DNA from: Hydnum rufescens UP504
Taxonomy: Eukaryota > Basidiomycota > Agaricomycetes > Cantharellales > Hydnaceae
Direction of reading: 5' to 3'
Length of the DNA: 64,000 bases
NCBI GenBank assembly: GCA_014904985.1
Contig: MU128919.1
Span: 143,879 to 207,878, forward strand
Shown one piece after another: positions 26,691 to 38,538 of this stretch. Position 1 is the stretch's first letter, and each line of letters starts with the position of its first letter. The position numbers were made by a program, and so were the translations under genes. The notes below the pieces were generated by a model. It was not told the origin of the DNA. It did no database searches and saw only the letters and a program-made list of their open reading frames with translations.

Positions 26691-26920
26691 ACATAAGATG
26701 GGGTAAAATATGGGGTAAAGATGAAGTAAAAGTCCAATGATGGCGGCAAGGAAAAGATCACCGGTGAAACCTATCTACAAGATCCTAGATAATCGAGGTC
26801 GGTGCTGTTTGCATAGCCCCCTAGGGGTCGCGCTTGTCTCCGACGTCGTATCCGGTCACTTCCGTATCCGTTCGCTCCAACAGAAGGACCGGAATGACGC
26901 TTGGTAGAGCTTATGCCATC

Positions 26921-26990
26921 ATGGTCAGGTATCAGAACAATATAATAGCACATAGGACCGACCATCAAACCAGGGGTGAAAAACGAGTAC
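26921..26990 (-). promoter_or_regulatory. orphan sixth F-box promoter
   Basis: CATCATGGTCAGGTATCAGA followed by ACAATATAATAGCACATAGG matches the promoter blocks of copies A-E, including the TATA core and the outer GTGAAAAACGAGTACGGGA. No F-box coding sequence follows on the minus strand between 26920 and 26500. It is the relic of a sixth unit whose gene has been lost. Confidence 0.55.
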
Positions 26991-28084
26991 GGGAACCGGA
27001 GTGATCTTGGACGGGTTTTTCCGAAACACCTTAATTCTGCTTGAGAACGACCAAGATCTTTGTTCTGATCTAAGTTTGGGTCTTTGCCAAGACCAAGAAA
27101 GTTTGAAAGTTGGCCGGCCGGACCTAAACTTTCACCGTTCCTGTGCACAATCAAAACCGCTGCGAACATCAACTCTCACTACTCTTGTGGATAACTTTTT
27201 TTGGATCCGGTGACTCCGGAAACACTGGAGTTCACTGGGGAATTTCTTTACTATCCCTTTCTGCAGGCTTTCATGAGGAGTGACCAGCTTTATTCACCTA
27301 ATTTCACCCAGTAATTCCCTTTTAGAGCCCCAAGCTAGAAAAAAGTTTGTCATTCGCAAATTCCTTTCATTGAGCAGGGCCTAGTCGGAAACGATTTGTC
27401 GCTCTTTCCATCTCCTAGGGCTACCTTTTCCTCCAATTTACGATTACTGTAACGCGAGATAGGCTCGAGTTATGACGTCCGCTTTGCGGACTGAAACTCC
27501 TCTCCAATGCTGGATGAGATCAGCTGTGTGCCTGTGGGCGGAGAAGTCCAAAGGACGCCGAATTTTCAGCAACCCTGGTGTCTTACCTAATGACAATCCA
27601 GGGGTAGAATTCGGACAGCGCTGAAGTCTTAGCCTTGAAAGAAGTGGGACTGAAGAATCAGCTTACAGCGTGTACTTCGGGCTCTCAGAGCGTGGGAAAG
27701 ACAAGCTGCAATGACTATGCAACCCTGCCTCAGACACGCATTGTTTTGACCTGATCAAAAGGGATGGTGGGTGGGTGAAAAGAGAATTCTTCGTCTCAAA
27801 AGCACAGCAGAAGATATTCTCAGCGAAAGTGACAACAGCATGAGCGAAGTGCCTGGTCGCGAGTCTATGAGGAATCCGGCAACTCCCGGATTGGCGCTCG
27901 CTCATCTAACTTGAATGTCAAGCCACATCCAGCAATATCTCGCTTCACTGCGCAAAAACTAGCCGTGGCCCACGCTCCACTCGCAAGCTCGCTCACGTGG
28001 TCTCTAAATTTTTTTTAGTGGCTCGCCCCGGGTGAGGGGTCTGGACGTGACTAGCGCCTGTGCTTGGCGCCCACACACACCTTC
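26991..28084. other. gene-free part of the repeat island
   Basis: I see no conserved protein or RNA here. The open frames are short and unlike any family. The region is moderately AT-rich, contains short T and A runs, and lies between the orphan promoter and the last repeat. Confidence 0.5.
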
Positions 28085-28735
28085 CGGCGGCTCGAAATCA
28101 ATTTACAGTACCTGGGCGGTTCGGGTCGGTTCGGTTTCGGGACGACTTCCGGCCGACTCGACTCACGGCTCGAACCGACTCGGCCACGAGCCGCGGCAGC
28201 ACCACACCACACCATTACACACGACGTGGGTACAGTACAGTAGGTGTGTTCCGACACAGCCATCTTGAAGAATCCCATGTCAAATGTCAAATGCCAAAAG
28301 TCACAGTGGAGTCATGCTTGGGGGGGTGGGGGGGGGCTGTGGCCGGACCCCAAGTTCCATTTTCTGGCCATTTTGTCCCAAAGTTTCCTTTTTGCACATG
28401 TTTTTTTTTTAATCGATCGCGGGATCGATCGTTATCGCCCTTCGGACTGAACCTCCACTCGACCTGCCCCGCAGCACGGCCACAGTGGAGTGGAGTGGGA
28501 AAAACATGTGAGATCGCTCTCACTCTCTCTCTATACCCGAGGCCACCAAAATAACAAAAAAAAAAAAAGCGCGCTCTTTTGGCTGCGCAATCCCCTGTTG
28601 ATAGATTCTATTGTATGTATGTAAAGATTGGCGCGCTCCAGAGATCGATCCTGCAGGAATGTAATGTTATGCAATATGTTCCAATCCGAGGTGTTTTTTT
28701 TTTTTTTCTCTGAAACACCGCAAAAGGGATACCTT
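28085..28735. repeat. island repeat, copy 5 with leading module
   Basis: The leading module (28085-28215: GCTCGAAATCAATTTACAGT, GGTTCGGGTCGGTTCGGTTT, GACTCGACTCACGGCTCGAA) is followed by the body. The body runs TAGGTGTGTTCCGACACAGC, a G-rich run, GGCCGGACCCCAAGTTCC, TTTTTGCACATGTTTTTTT, GAGATCGCTCTCACTCTCTC, GGCTGCGCAATCCCCTGTTG and a poly-T run near 28694-28708. It is the most complete copy, carrying both modules in the same order as the 24.2-25.0 kb copy. Confidence 0.6.
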
Positions 28736-29834
28736 GATTGGCTGAAATTGGCTTGGCCTTGGCTCTTGGCGCCCTGTTTGTTTGGTCAAAAACAAGTCAT
28801 CGAAGGGGAGAGAGGCATAGGGTTTCCAAGCCAATAACCGAGATGAATTTCGTTCGGCGACAGCTGACGTCGCACCGCATAATCAATACCAAACCCCACC
28901 GACCTGAGTATTACCTTTTTTACGGTACGGTATAGGTGGTTATGCGAGATGAAGCACGGAATTACGGCTCCGCTGCTTCATTCATTTCCAATTCCTGAGT
29001 TATTTACGTTCTTTCTATTCATTTGCGGAAATGAGCATCCTTGCAGCGCATGTGATCGCGATTGGAATATAAAAAATTCCATACGTCATCACCATCTCTA
29101 TACATTCAGCCAAAGCGAGAGACACTGCCTTGCCGTAGATCCGCCTCGGCAAATTCAATTGTGGAAGGCCAGGACCGGTGAGGAGGCGGGGAGTTATGAC
29201 GTAACAGGTCATCAGGAACATCCCCCTTTGTAAACACTACGACTCTCACAAGGCAAATAGCCAAACAAACAAATCAAAGCTTTGATTGTTGCATGAAACG
29301 AATGACCTCATAAAGGGATGGCGAGTTTCAAAAAGAAAACAAACGCACATCAAAAGGAATTCAAGAAGCAAGGTTACAGGGTCAAAAAAGCTAGCTACGA
29401 CAGTCACTAGTCTTGGGCTGTACAATCGTTCGGAGATGAAGAATGCTGGAGGCAATATTATTTGATGACGGGGGGATCCTGGTATTGCGTGGAGATTGAA
29501 TTAGGAGAAGAAAGATGCTTGTGCTGTGAAGATGGATAATAGAGGATGGAGATGAATGTGTCTGCGTATCTAAAACATTATGAGAGGTGGGAACAGATCG
29601 TAGGGTGTCCCCATTACTGGGGCGAGCATTTTAGCAACGACTAGGAAAAGTTCATGGATCGGACGACGAAGAGAGAAATGAGATTATAGACACATTGTGC
29701 GATAGGTATATTGTCCCTCCGAGAAAAGAACACAGGCTAGGACGGCCTTGACGTGGCATTACATATGCGGGCGCATGACAGCTACAGGGTTATCACCAGT
29801 CAGTGGAGTACCCAGGGTCTTCGTTCATCTACAA
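28736..29834. other. intergenic downstream of transcription factor
   Basis: No gene was recognised. The 3' untranslated region of the minus-strand Zn2Cys6 gene must lie in the right part. The forward frame 28949-29233 shows no known domain. Confidence 0.45.
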
Positions 29835-32496
29835 TTACGCACCAACAATCCGAAACATCCCGCTTAATTTATCCAGGGCGCGCACGAGGAAGTCTCTGTC
29901 GCCTAGCAACTCTGAGTCGGGATCAAGCTCGAGATGCGCCGGTACTGGGTACGACGCCCTCCGCCCCTCACTGGGGCCAGCAAGGGGTGAAGACGTCGAC
30001 CCCGAGAAGAAGTAAGGTGGCAGAGTGGAGGCACCTTGTGGCATGTGATGTCCGTATGGCGGAGAAGTCGAGTGCGCGTATGGCTCCGCGCTGCTACTCG
30101 GGTGAGATTCTGAACGGCGTAAGCGACGTTGGGTTAGTTCATCCGTCAGAGCTTGACACGCTGCAATCCACGGTAACTTTCAAAAATGGCAGCCCACGTC
30201 AGCCACATAAAGAGTAAACGGCGCAATACTCACGCTGATCATCATGTCAAGTTCCTCGAATACAGCTTGGTCGAAATAGGCCATCCTCGCAAGCTCCGCA
30301 ATCTCTCGCGCCACTTCCAACGTACGGCGCCCCCCTTGCAAATTCCATGGGTCGGGAACAGACCAGGGCGGCTGTGATACTGGGGATTGGGAACTCTGTG
30401 AATATGGGGGGGACCGGGAGTAATGCGAGCTTCCGGACGATGATGGCGAGGGGGCCACAAATTGATTTGGAGGTGGTGACAATGAGAGGGAGCGTTGGGA
30501 ATGCGATACAAGAAACGGAGACTGGAAAGGAGCCGAGAGGGGCAGGACCTCCGCTGTCGCATTCAGACGGATCCATGCGGCATTGAATGCGGAATGCGCA
30601 TATATTAATGCCGCAGATTCCATAGGGGACCGTTGGGGGTTAGCAGGGGGAGAACCCCGAGAACTCTGAGAGACAGGTGAAGAAATATTACTCGGACTGT
30701 CGAAGAAAGGCGATACGTTCGGAGCAGGGGTACTAGCAGCGCCCGAAGTGGGTGCCGACAAAGGTATATATGGCAGAGATGGCGCCGCTGGTGGCGTGGG
30801 TACCGTAAAATGAGATGATGGTGCTGAACCCGGGTATGGTGATATGCTCCCTGGAATTTGAGTATTGTGGAGGGCGAGTGCATTGGAATCGAAAGGCTGT
30901 TGTGGGGTAAACGACATGGTTGCAGTCGGAGTCGTGTCCTCAGGCGACTCTATTAATACAGGTGGAAGCCAACTAGATAATCGTCGGACAGTTTCCCGGG
31001 ACGATTCATAATTTTCAGTGAGTAGCGTGATGTCGTATTCAGTCTTCGGTTCTGTGGGGGGGACCAGTCAGTTCATCTCTATTGGCTCGGGGACCAGATG
31101 GGAAGATTTACGTGGCGAAGTGGCAGCCTTTTCCAAGAGTGTCGTACGTTGAATTATGTATGTTCCGAGGGCACGAAAGGAGACAACTGACTGCAAAAGC
31201 GGGGTGTAGTCCAATGATGGCATGTGAGAGAGAATCAACGATGCAGGCGAAGAGATCCGCAGTTCATGATGCCGAGGCTATAGATACTATCCATCACTAC
31301 TACAACCAAGGACAATATATGTCAGTTACGCACGATATGCCATTGATCTGCTGGTCGAGGCCATGGGGACCAAACGGTCTAGACAAATTTAGCTGAGCGC
31401 TACATGTTTGATATCACCATGATACTGTGCTCACCTCATCGCGGATCGTACTGGGTGTATTACACAGCAGACTCGAGTATCGATCCAATATAAAGACGCT
31501 CCAAAACAAGGTTACGCGCTCCTCTAGTTCGATGTCGTCCGTCGTGGGAGGGAGGATGAGCGTGAAGTCACGAGCATTAGGATCGATGGCATTCATCCGA
31601 CACGCCCCCACGAAGCATGCTAGCCCAGACGCATGATACTGGGCTTCCGCTATCCGACCTTTAACAAAATAGTACCACACAAGCTAGGGTAGTCGCGTAG
31701 ACAAAGTCGGTTAAGCGATCAGCAGCAGTGAGGGATGTCTCCAGTTCCTCGCGAGTCTTCCGCAGGAAATATCCTTCGTATTCCTCATATCGCGTATCGC
31801 CACTAGCACTGGCGAAGTGGCATGCGACAAGAAAAACGGCGTTAACGAGGGAGGGATGCATGGAGTCACGACTCTCTGCACCAACTTGCAGATGGCGCTG
31901 GAACTTTTGGACAAAGCGAGCTTCGTGAACGACGAAGGCACATCGATGGCGATATTGGAGGAAGATATTCAGGCTGGGGAGATTCGCGTAAGATTGACTG
32001 AGAGGGCTATATGGGCGCTAACTACTCACAGATCTTCACCCCAAACAAGCGTCGGAGATCCCTCCCCGGTCCCAGACGAGGAGCTGTGAGGCCGGTCGTC
32101 GTCCATTGGACTCGTGCGGAGTTCTGCAGAAGAAGACGACTCTTCCGAAGTGGGGGGGACGGTGCCAAGAATTCTGTGCATAGAGGCAAGCTGCTCTTCG
32201 AGTTCGCGAATTTGATTCTTGAGTGCCTCGCTCTTTAATTTCGGAGGAGTCTTGGAGAGCTTGGCTTTAGGCGCTGGTGGTACTGGGAACTCGCACTGAT
32301 CTGCAGTACCGACTCGTATGCAGGGGCCGCATACTGGCTTGACCCCATCGCAGCGCTAAACATTGAAAAAAAGTCATATGTACATATATATCCCTTTGGG
32401 ATAGTGAGTGAGGGGACACACTTTTTTACGACGCTTACACTGCAAGCATGCCGCACCTCTGTCGAGTACGATGTACTCATGATGGGAACCGCCCAT
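29835..32496 (-). CDS. Zn2Cys6 transcription factor
   Basis: This is a DNA-binding regulator of the fungal binuclear cluster class. From ATG 32496 the protein begins MGGSHHEYIVLDRGAACLQC. An intron splits the zinc cluster, which continues RCDGVKPVCGPCIRVGTADQ, giving the six cysteines with spacing C-x2-C-x6-C-x6-C-x2-C-x8-C. A Lys/Pro linker and a coiled-coil segment (KNQIRELEEQLASMHRIL) suit dimerisation. A fungal-specific regulatory domain follows (about 31860-31300: VNAVFLVACHFAS, GLACFVGACRMNAI, RVTLFWSVFILDRYSSLL). Next come a long Ser/Pro-rich region (30.3-31.0 kb) and a C-terminal piece ending at TAA 29835-29837 (DFLVRALDKLSGMFRIVGA). At least six introns are needed. The targets cannot be read from the sequence. 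Confidence 0.9.
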
Positions 32497-33433
32497 GAAT
32501 CCACTAACAGGACGAGCGAGGGGTGGAGGCGGGGGGTGCCTGCTTTATAGTTTTTTCCAATACCCATTGCATTGACAAATTCGAGAGTCTTAGGATCGGA
32601 GGTTGCTCTGCGCCTGGTTTTCGGGGCAGTGCAAGAAGCTCTCGCACTGGAAGGCACGAGTAGCTTCCGTAATATGTCTGCGGGTCGGCTGAGTGCCGGC
32701 AATGCCGATCTTTAGTAATTCGCAGTCCAAGCTGTGTAAACGGCGCCACCACTCCCCGTTAGCCGGCGTTTGGAGCTAGATTCAACCTTGTACGTGCTCG
32801 CCAACATCGTAAACTCGAGCCCTCTCAGATCGAGCTCGCTTTTACCGCGGTCTCGGGGGCCTGAAATATCTCGATTGACAAGAGCCTTCTAATCGAACCA
32901 AGATGTCAATCTCATTCATACACACCCCTCACCCGCTAAATTCTCCTGAGGGTGCTATCGCGCTCCACTCTAGATATCTAAGCCACTGAAGTCAAGAATG
33001 CATTGCTGCGCTTACGCGTAGGCCACACAATACCAACTGAGTTAGGCTCGTGAATACTGTATGTACCAACTCACAACTCATCACAGGCTAGAGAGAAACC
33101 ACACTCCATATGGCCCCGGTCAGGGCACGTCGGCCTATCTCTATCATACTCCAAGTCAGAAAAAAACTGGTTACCTATTTCGGAAGAGAGCGCCAATATT
33201 GCATTTTGTCCTGCGACAAATGCCACCCACTCTGGGGTATCACGCGGTCCAGTAAAAGCCCCGAATTAGGTCCCATGCCCGCTCGCGTATCAGGGTCGCT
33301 TATCACCAGCTTTACTAGACAGGAGAAAGTTTCGCACAGTCTTGTTCCTTCAAACATCTTGGCCATAGACGACATAGCATACCAAAGACCGAGTAGCTGA
33401 ACATGAATACATGCACTTGCACAACGCAATCGC
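32497..33433. other. intergenic between transcription factor and RPS18
   Basis: This should contain the promoter of the Zn2Cys6 gene and the 3' end of RPS18. I see no additional protein. A tRNA-like A-box on the minus strand near 33030-33045 lacks a B-box and was not called. Confidence 0.5.
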
Positions 33434-34082
33434 TTAACCCCTCTTCTTCGACACACCAACAGTCTTGCCCCGGCGCCCTGATGATTAGTTTAGCCATGAG
33501 CGCAGTGTAAAAAAATGGATTATTGAAAACGGTACCTGTCGTCTTCGTGTGTTGCCCGCGAACCCGAATGCCCCAGAAATGACGCAACCCACGGTGTGCC
33601 CGAATCTTCTTCAGGCGCTCCAAATCATCACGGAGTTTGGAGTCAACACCGTTGGACAGGATTTGCGAATTCTTCCCGTCAACGATATCTTTTTGCCTAT
33701 TCAAAAACCACGATGGGATCTTGAACTGCGCAGGGTTTTGCATAATTGTCACAATTCGCTCCAATTCATCGGAATTGAGATCGCCGGCGCTAAATAAATC
33801 TAGCGGTTTAGGCGCCCATGATTCCAATGTCTACCAAATGAGATTCCACGCACCGCTTTTTCAGGTCTACATCAGCTTTTTTGCAGACGACATTGGCATA
33901 CCGCCGACCAACTCCCTTGATCTCGGTCAAGGCATACATGATTTTGCGCTTTCCGTCAACATTGGTGTTTAATAGACGGAGAATGTGCTGTTTGAACACG
34001 ACGTCATGAGAACACCGCTCTGGACGAGACGCGAGGGATATACCTGGAATTGCGTGTGTGGGTCCGGGGCGACTAAACTCAT
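33434..34082 (-). CDS. RPS18: 40S ribosomal protein S18 (uS13)
   Basis: This is a component of the small ribosomal subunit head. Exon 1 (ATG 34082) encodes [14 protein letters not shown] 56-base intron follows, then [20 protein letters not shown], the helix-two-turn-helix region ([20 protein letters not shown]), the [15 protein letters not shown] segment and [20 protein letters not shown]. The basic tail [19 protein letters not shown] ends at TAA 33434-33436. Four exons with consistent phases give about 154 residues, normal for the family. No frame break is needed. It is divergent from the rhomboid gene with about 257 bases between the ATGs. Confidence 0.96.
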
Positions 34083-34339
34083 GATGGACTGTGAGAATGC
34101 AAGTAGGTCATCAGCACTACATCCAAGTCGCAGATCGCCATCCAGCGGAATTCGGCAATATTGGCGCGTTCAGACACTCCAAACGTCCACTCCTGGCCGA
34201 AATACATCCACATGGGGGTATCTACTTGCCTTTTGTTGATAGACTCGCCGTCGGATGGCAATGTCTCGTCGCTGTGCGTTTGATGTGCGGGTGCAAATTC
34301 GGGTGTTGCCGGCATCAACGTCTGCCCGCAAGTCTATCG

Positions 34340-35720
34340 ATGGCGACGCGTTCTTTCCATCGATCCTTGTTTTTTTCTAACATATCCTGTCGTTTTCCGC
34401 TCCGTGTGGTTCGTCCGGTCCCGCGGAACATAGGGATTCGGGAAAGCCACCTTCGACCTTCCTCGTGGACAGGAACTCCGCTACAGAACACTTTCCCACT
34501 TCGTCTTCAATTGTCCAGGATTTTGCAATTTTCTCATTCAAAGGTGATAGCCGCACTTCGAACAACATACTTCGAGCGAGGTGCACATGGGCGGGGACAA
34601 CGTAACGATGGATCAAAGAAAGACCCATGGTCCCGAATACGGTCTTACATTGACCGTATCCCACAGAACGTAGTTTTCTATGGAATACTTGGTTCAAATA
34701 TCTTGGTATACTTGGCTTGGTCCTGGGCGATACAGAATTACGTGCGTTTGGGTGCGTCTCGATGAGGTGTTCCGACTAGCTAACCCTCACATTCCATATT
34801 ATCCAAATCTTCACCTATTAAGGAACAATTCCGGAGAGTGGGCCCTTACAGGTTCATGATTGATAACTTCACTGTCTCCTGGCCGAATTTTAGAGAAGGT
34901 GATCAATCCTTCTGATCCGGCACCCGTGAATTTCACAGTGTCGCTGACGTCTACATTCCAGGTCGACTGTGAGCCACGTGGATGTCGCTTCACTTCTCCG
35001 CTGCGCCGCTCATCAAATTCCAGATGGACACTTTTGACAGCGTCATTTTCCCACAGTACCGCCACACATGCTCTCACGAATGCACTAACTTTTATTTCAT
35101 GGCATGCATTCTACATCTTCTGCGATATTTCCCTCTAACCTGAGACTATCCAGGGCCCAGCTGTACTCTCTTTACTGGGAAATACAACATTTCTCGGTCT
35201 CTATCTCAGTGGGGGTGTGATATGCAGCGCCGTTAGCCTGTTATGGAACAAATTTTTCACACACCGGCGGGATTACTTCAGTCTTGGCGCCAGTGGTGCG
35301 TTTTCTCCTTTGATTTCACGGAGTACTTGCTTGGCATTCTTGAACCATGTTCTCTCTCGAAGGTGCTGTGTATTCAGTTCTGGCATTTTATGCGTGCGCA
35401 TTTCCAACGACGACGTTCCTGCTCTTCTTTGTACGTGATTTGATACTGTTTATGCGGCGTAATATTATATTCATTATCCCCCTTTGAGATTATTCCGGTT
35501 CCTGCTTGGGCCTGCATGACTGGTCTCTTTACCTGGGATTTGTACTCGGCTATTATCCAGAAAGGTTGGTTTTGCCCATTTTTCATATTCTTTTTGGCTA
35601 ACGTATATCGTCTGCTTATTATAGCAAGGGAGTACTATCGACTCTGCTGGTCATGTAGGGGGGATCCTGGGCGGGGTGCTATTCTACCTAAGGATGCGCA
35701 ATCGGCACATGTTTTTTTGA
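34340..35720 (+). CDS. PCP1: mitochondrial rhomboid protease
   Basis: PCP1/PARL-type rhomboids cut single-pass proteins in the inner mitochondrial membrane. The N-terminus (MATRSFHRSLFFSNISCRFP) is basic and Ser-rich, like a matrix-targeting signal. Next come IDRIPQNVVFYGILGSNILV (first membrane helix), YRFMIDNFTVSWPNFREG, WTLLTASFSHSTATHALTN, the serine motif GASGAVYSVLAFYACAFP, and the histidine motif SAGHVGGILGGVLFY, ending at TGA 35718-35720. Introns fit at GASG|A, after LYSAIIQK and elsewhere. One oddity: between FREG and RWTLL the only in-phase splice I can find leaves about 33 extra residues, where relatives have one or two. Either an intron there uses unusual sites or one base is wrong. 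Confidence 0.9.
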
Positions 35721-38538
35721 CAAAACAAACAAAATTGTCTGTCATACGACCTCCCGCCCGTTCTGGAATCTCCGGTGCGTGTAATTGCGTGACATGGGCA
35801 AGCCGACTATCAGTCGGGGTCTTTCGCTTGGCGATCTTTTTTTTTTTCTACCATCACTTGTTTTCGTGATGTCCGTCGTCTTCAGAGTCCCAATCTCTTG
35901 GCCATCGACTATTACTTTTCAGCCTACCGAGCCTTCAAGTAATTCAGACCAGATACGGCCAGCGTCCCTTGACTTGAATGGGTCCAGTGTGTGGATCGCA
36001 TGGAGATGTAGAGTAGAGCACGGTTCTTGCCTTTATTTTGCACTGCGGTGCCTTAATGCATTCATTGACCACCGTCCTTGGGATCGATGATGCTGACTTA
36101 ACTTGAGCAATGATACGTCTCACTTCCCCCGAGTCTTCTGCTTAGACTATGCGCATGCTCTCCAATCAGCTAGGTGGGAATTTACTATCCATATATGTTG
36201 AGAAATTCAGAAGCCCTTGTAAAGAGGGCATCATGCCACGCCTTCGTTGTGGCATTATTCCGCAGTAGACACTGGTTCTTGCTGAATGCCTGGGGATAGA
36301 TACCGTTGATTGCGTTGCACTGATAACAACGCACATACCCTCGTTCCTTGCCTTAATTCTTGACCATATTTATTTGCGCTTTCTAATAGTTTCCTACCTC
36401 AATTCCGACGGATCTGGATTGTGGGTAAATACATATATAGTATGCATTTGGATTTTATGCACGCAGATCACTGGCAGCAGAAAATCTCTCAGCTTCGAAA
36501 GCCCCCCTGGCCCTGCTGTCTTCGAAATCTCGGCTTCGGTTCTAGGCCTTAAAGATCCCGGGGGCCGTTCTCAGCGAAATATATCCCATGTGGTTCATTC
36601 GGGAGGCCCCCCCTGATTTGTACGCCACAAGTAATTTACCGTCACGCCCATCTCGTAAGCAGCCCGCCACAGGTGGTTTGATTGGGAGAGCACAGGCGAT
36701 GCCCTATAGAACTATTCCTTACTCACAACCTGTGATGACATGTGCATCATCACCTGGCCCACTGCATATCCCTCCGAAAAGAGAGCCTACACACAAGCCG
36801 CAAATTGACGATATTTCCCCCTCCCCCCCCTCTTTTTCCATTTCTATTCATGCCACCCCATTCTTCCCTCTCTGCATTGCATATAGTTACCTCAGCCTTC
36901 TTCCTATAATTGAGGGCATGTTCCAACCCCTGTTTTCAGCCACTGGTATGTCTGCCTCCCTGCTCACATAAGACCAATATATTTTTCATTCCCCCTCCAC
37001 CTCGTTTCTGGTATTCTTCCCCCCCCCCCTTCCCAACTCGTTATGCGATATGCCCCTCTTAACGCACACACCCTGTTACCATTCATTCGAAATTGTCCGC
37101 AGCAAAAGAAGCACACGGTTCTACCGAACACCTTGATCAGGCGCTGCCATTGAGTATTGGGAACGATCTTGGGGCGGGGGGGCGGGGAGGGAGGGGAAAT
37201 ATACGGTACGGGAGAAAGAGTCCCGTACCCACCCCCGACACAATTTATCTATATCTGGCCCACGAACGATTGAGATGTGGTAGACCTTGGTTCCGAGCGA
37301 GAATTCTTTTTTCGCTACTCTACCCCTACCAGGGGAGAGTAGATCAATTTACACAGTGCTGTCGAGGTGGAATCGACGCCCAGCAGTGTCTGGCCTAGTG
37401 TTTCCCCCCCCCTCTCCCCCTCCCCGGCGTTCATTTCTAGGTGATCTGCCTTATCGTGCAACCCCCGCGACCAGCTCGCATCCATATTTCGCTTCTTCTT
37501 AACTTCTTATACTGATGCCAAACGTACCGTGGGTGATATGAAATGCCGACACTCTTCTTGTCCAATGCAAACCCGCTTGTGCACGATGTCGGTTCGAATT
37601 TTATACTGTAGAAAACCAAATGTATATAAGGTATATATGTGGGTCGGGAACCAAAACTCTATTGTTTCAGGGTAGTCGCTGTTTACCACCTACTATTGTA
37701 TTCCAATAAGGTGAAGGTGAGGTATGTGAGAGCGGAACCTTCGCCTCGAGTACACTCTGCGTATCGATCAATTTGACATCGATGATCGCAGCAGCTTCTT
37801 GCTGCACATGGAAATAGAGGTCGTATGCACCCTGTTACTGCCATATCCGGTAACGTCCCTGAGAGTGCTGCAACGTGTGAGGGGGAGACCATAATCTCCA
37901 TGCGTGGCAGCGCGGAATGCGATGCAACATGCGATAGGCACACCACAACTCCTTCAAACGGAGGAATGATCGTCGCAGGGACTGAACTTATTCGGGTGCG
38001 TAAAGAATGGTTTGAGCACTATGGGGACGAGATCGCAGTTCTTGCTACTCGGGAGCGTTGCTCACTATTTTAGAATTGCATCGCCCAGATCTCCCCACGA
38101 CACAGTATTTTCAAATATAGCAACGGAAGGGATATGCAGGCAACATCCTGCAAGGCGCGTGAGAACACTTATCGCCGCTAGGCCATGAGGGCTTTGTGGC
38201 CCCCTTTGATCAATTACCTTCACCTCGGCCCACGACAGGGTCGTATATCTTTTGAGATCAAATGGGGCAGTACCGTAGCATCGTCAGAAAAGGGAATAGT
38301 TCCAATATTTATCTCTCCCTCAACCCTGGCGTTGTATAACACCTGCATGTTCTTAAACGGTCAATTTTCGGAATTATAGACTCGCACCTGTTCCATTTCA
38401 TTACATGAAAGGATGTAGTATACTGTTTTGGTGTAAGGATATAGGCCCTCTATTCCCTTTGTTGAAAAGGCCACGTGCGAAGGGTGCTATATAATGGACT
38501 TCAATCCAAGCATTTTGGGCGTTGTTGAAACGTTTAGA
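35721..38538. other. gene-poor 2.8-kb interval
   Basis: No conserved protein or RNA was recognised. The interval includes pyrimidine-rich DNA at 36815-37030 with long C runs, a G-rich patch at 37170-37195, and a perfect 9-bp inverted repeat at 37205-37229. Forward frames at 36588-36971 and 37825-38073 show no family features. A noncoding transcript or a gene with very short exons cannot be excluded. Confidence 0.45.
37205..37229. repeat. perfect 9-bp hairpin
   Basis: GGTACGGGA and its reverse complement TCCCGTACC are separated by seven bases (GAAAGAG). The hairpin sits directly after a G-rich patch in a gene-poor interval. It has no T-run typical of a simple terminator; the function is unknown. 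Confidence 0.4.

Noticed and set aside
28410..28435. CGATCG-rich palindrome as an integration or attachment site
   Set aside because: It lies inside the dispersed repeat and is explained by the repeat's own sequence. No integrase or second site is present.
33015..33050. tRNA gene on the minus strand (TAACTCAGTTGGTA)
   Set aside because: It resembles an A-box, but the D and anticodon stems do not pair and no B-box follows.
37580..37600. B-box-like GGTTCGAATTT
   Set aside because: The last bases do not match the B-box, and no A-box or cloverleaf can be drawn upstream.
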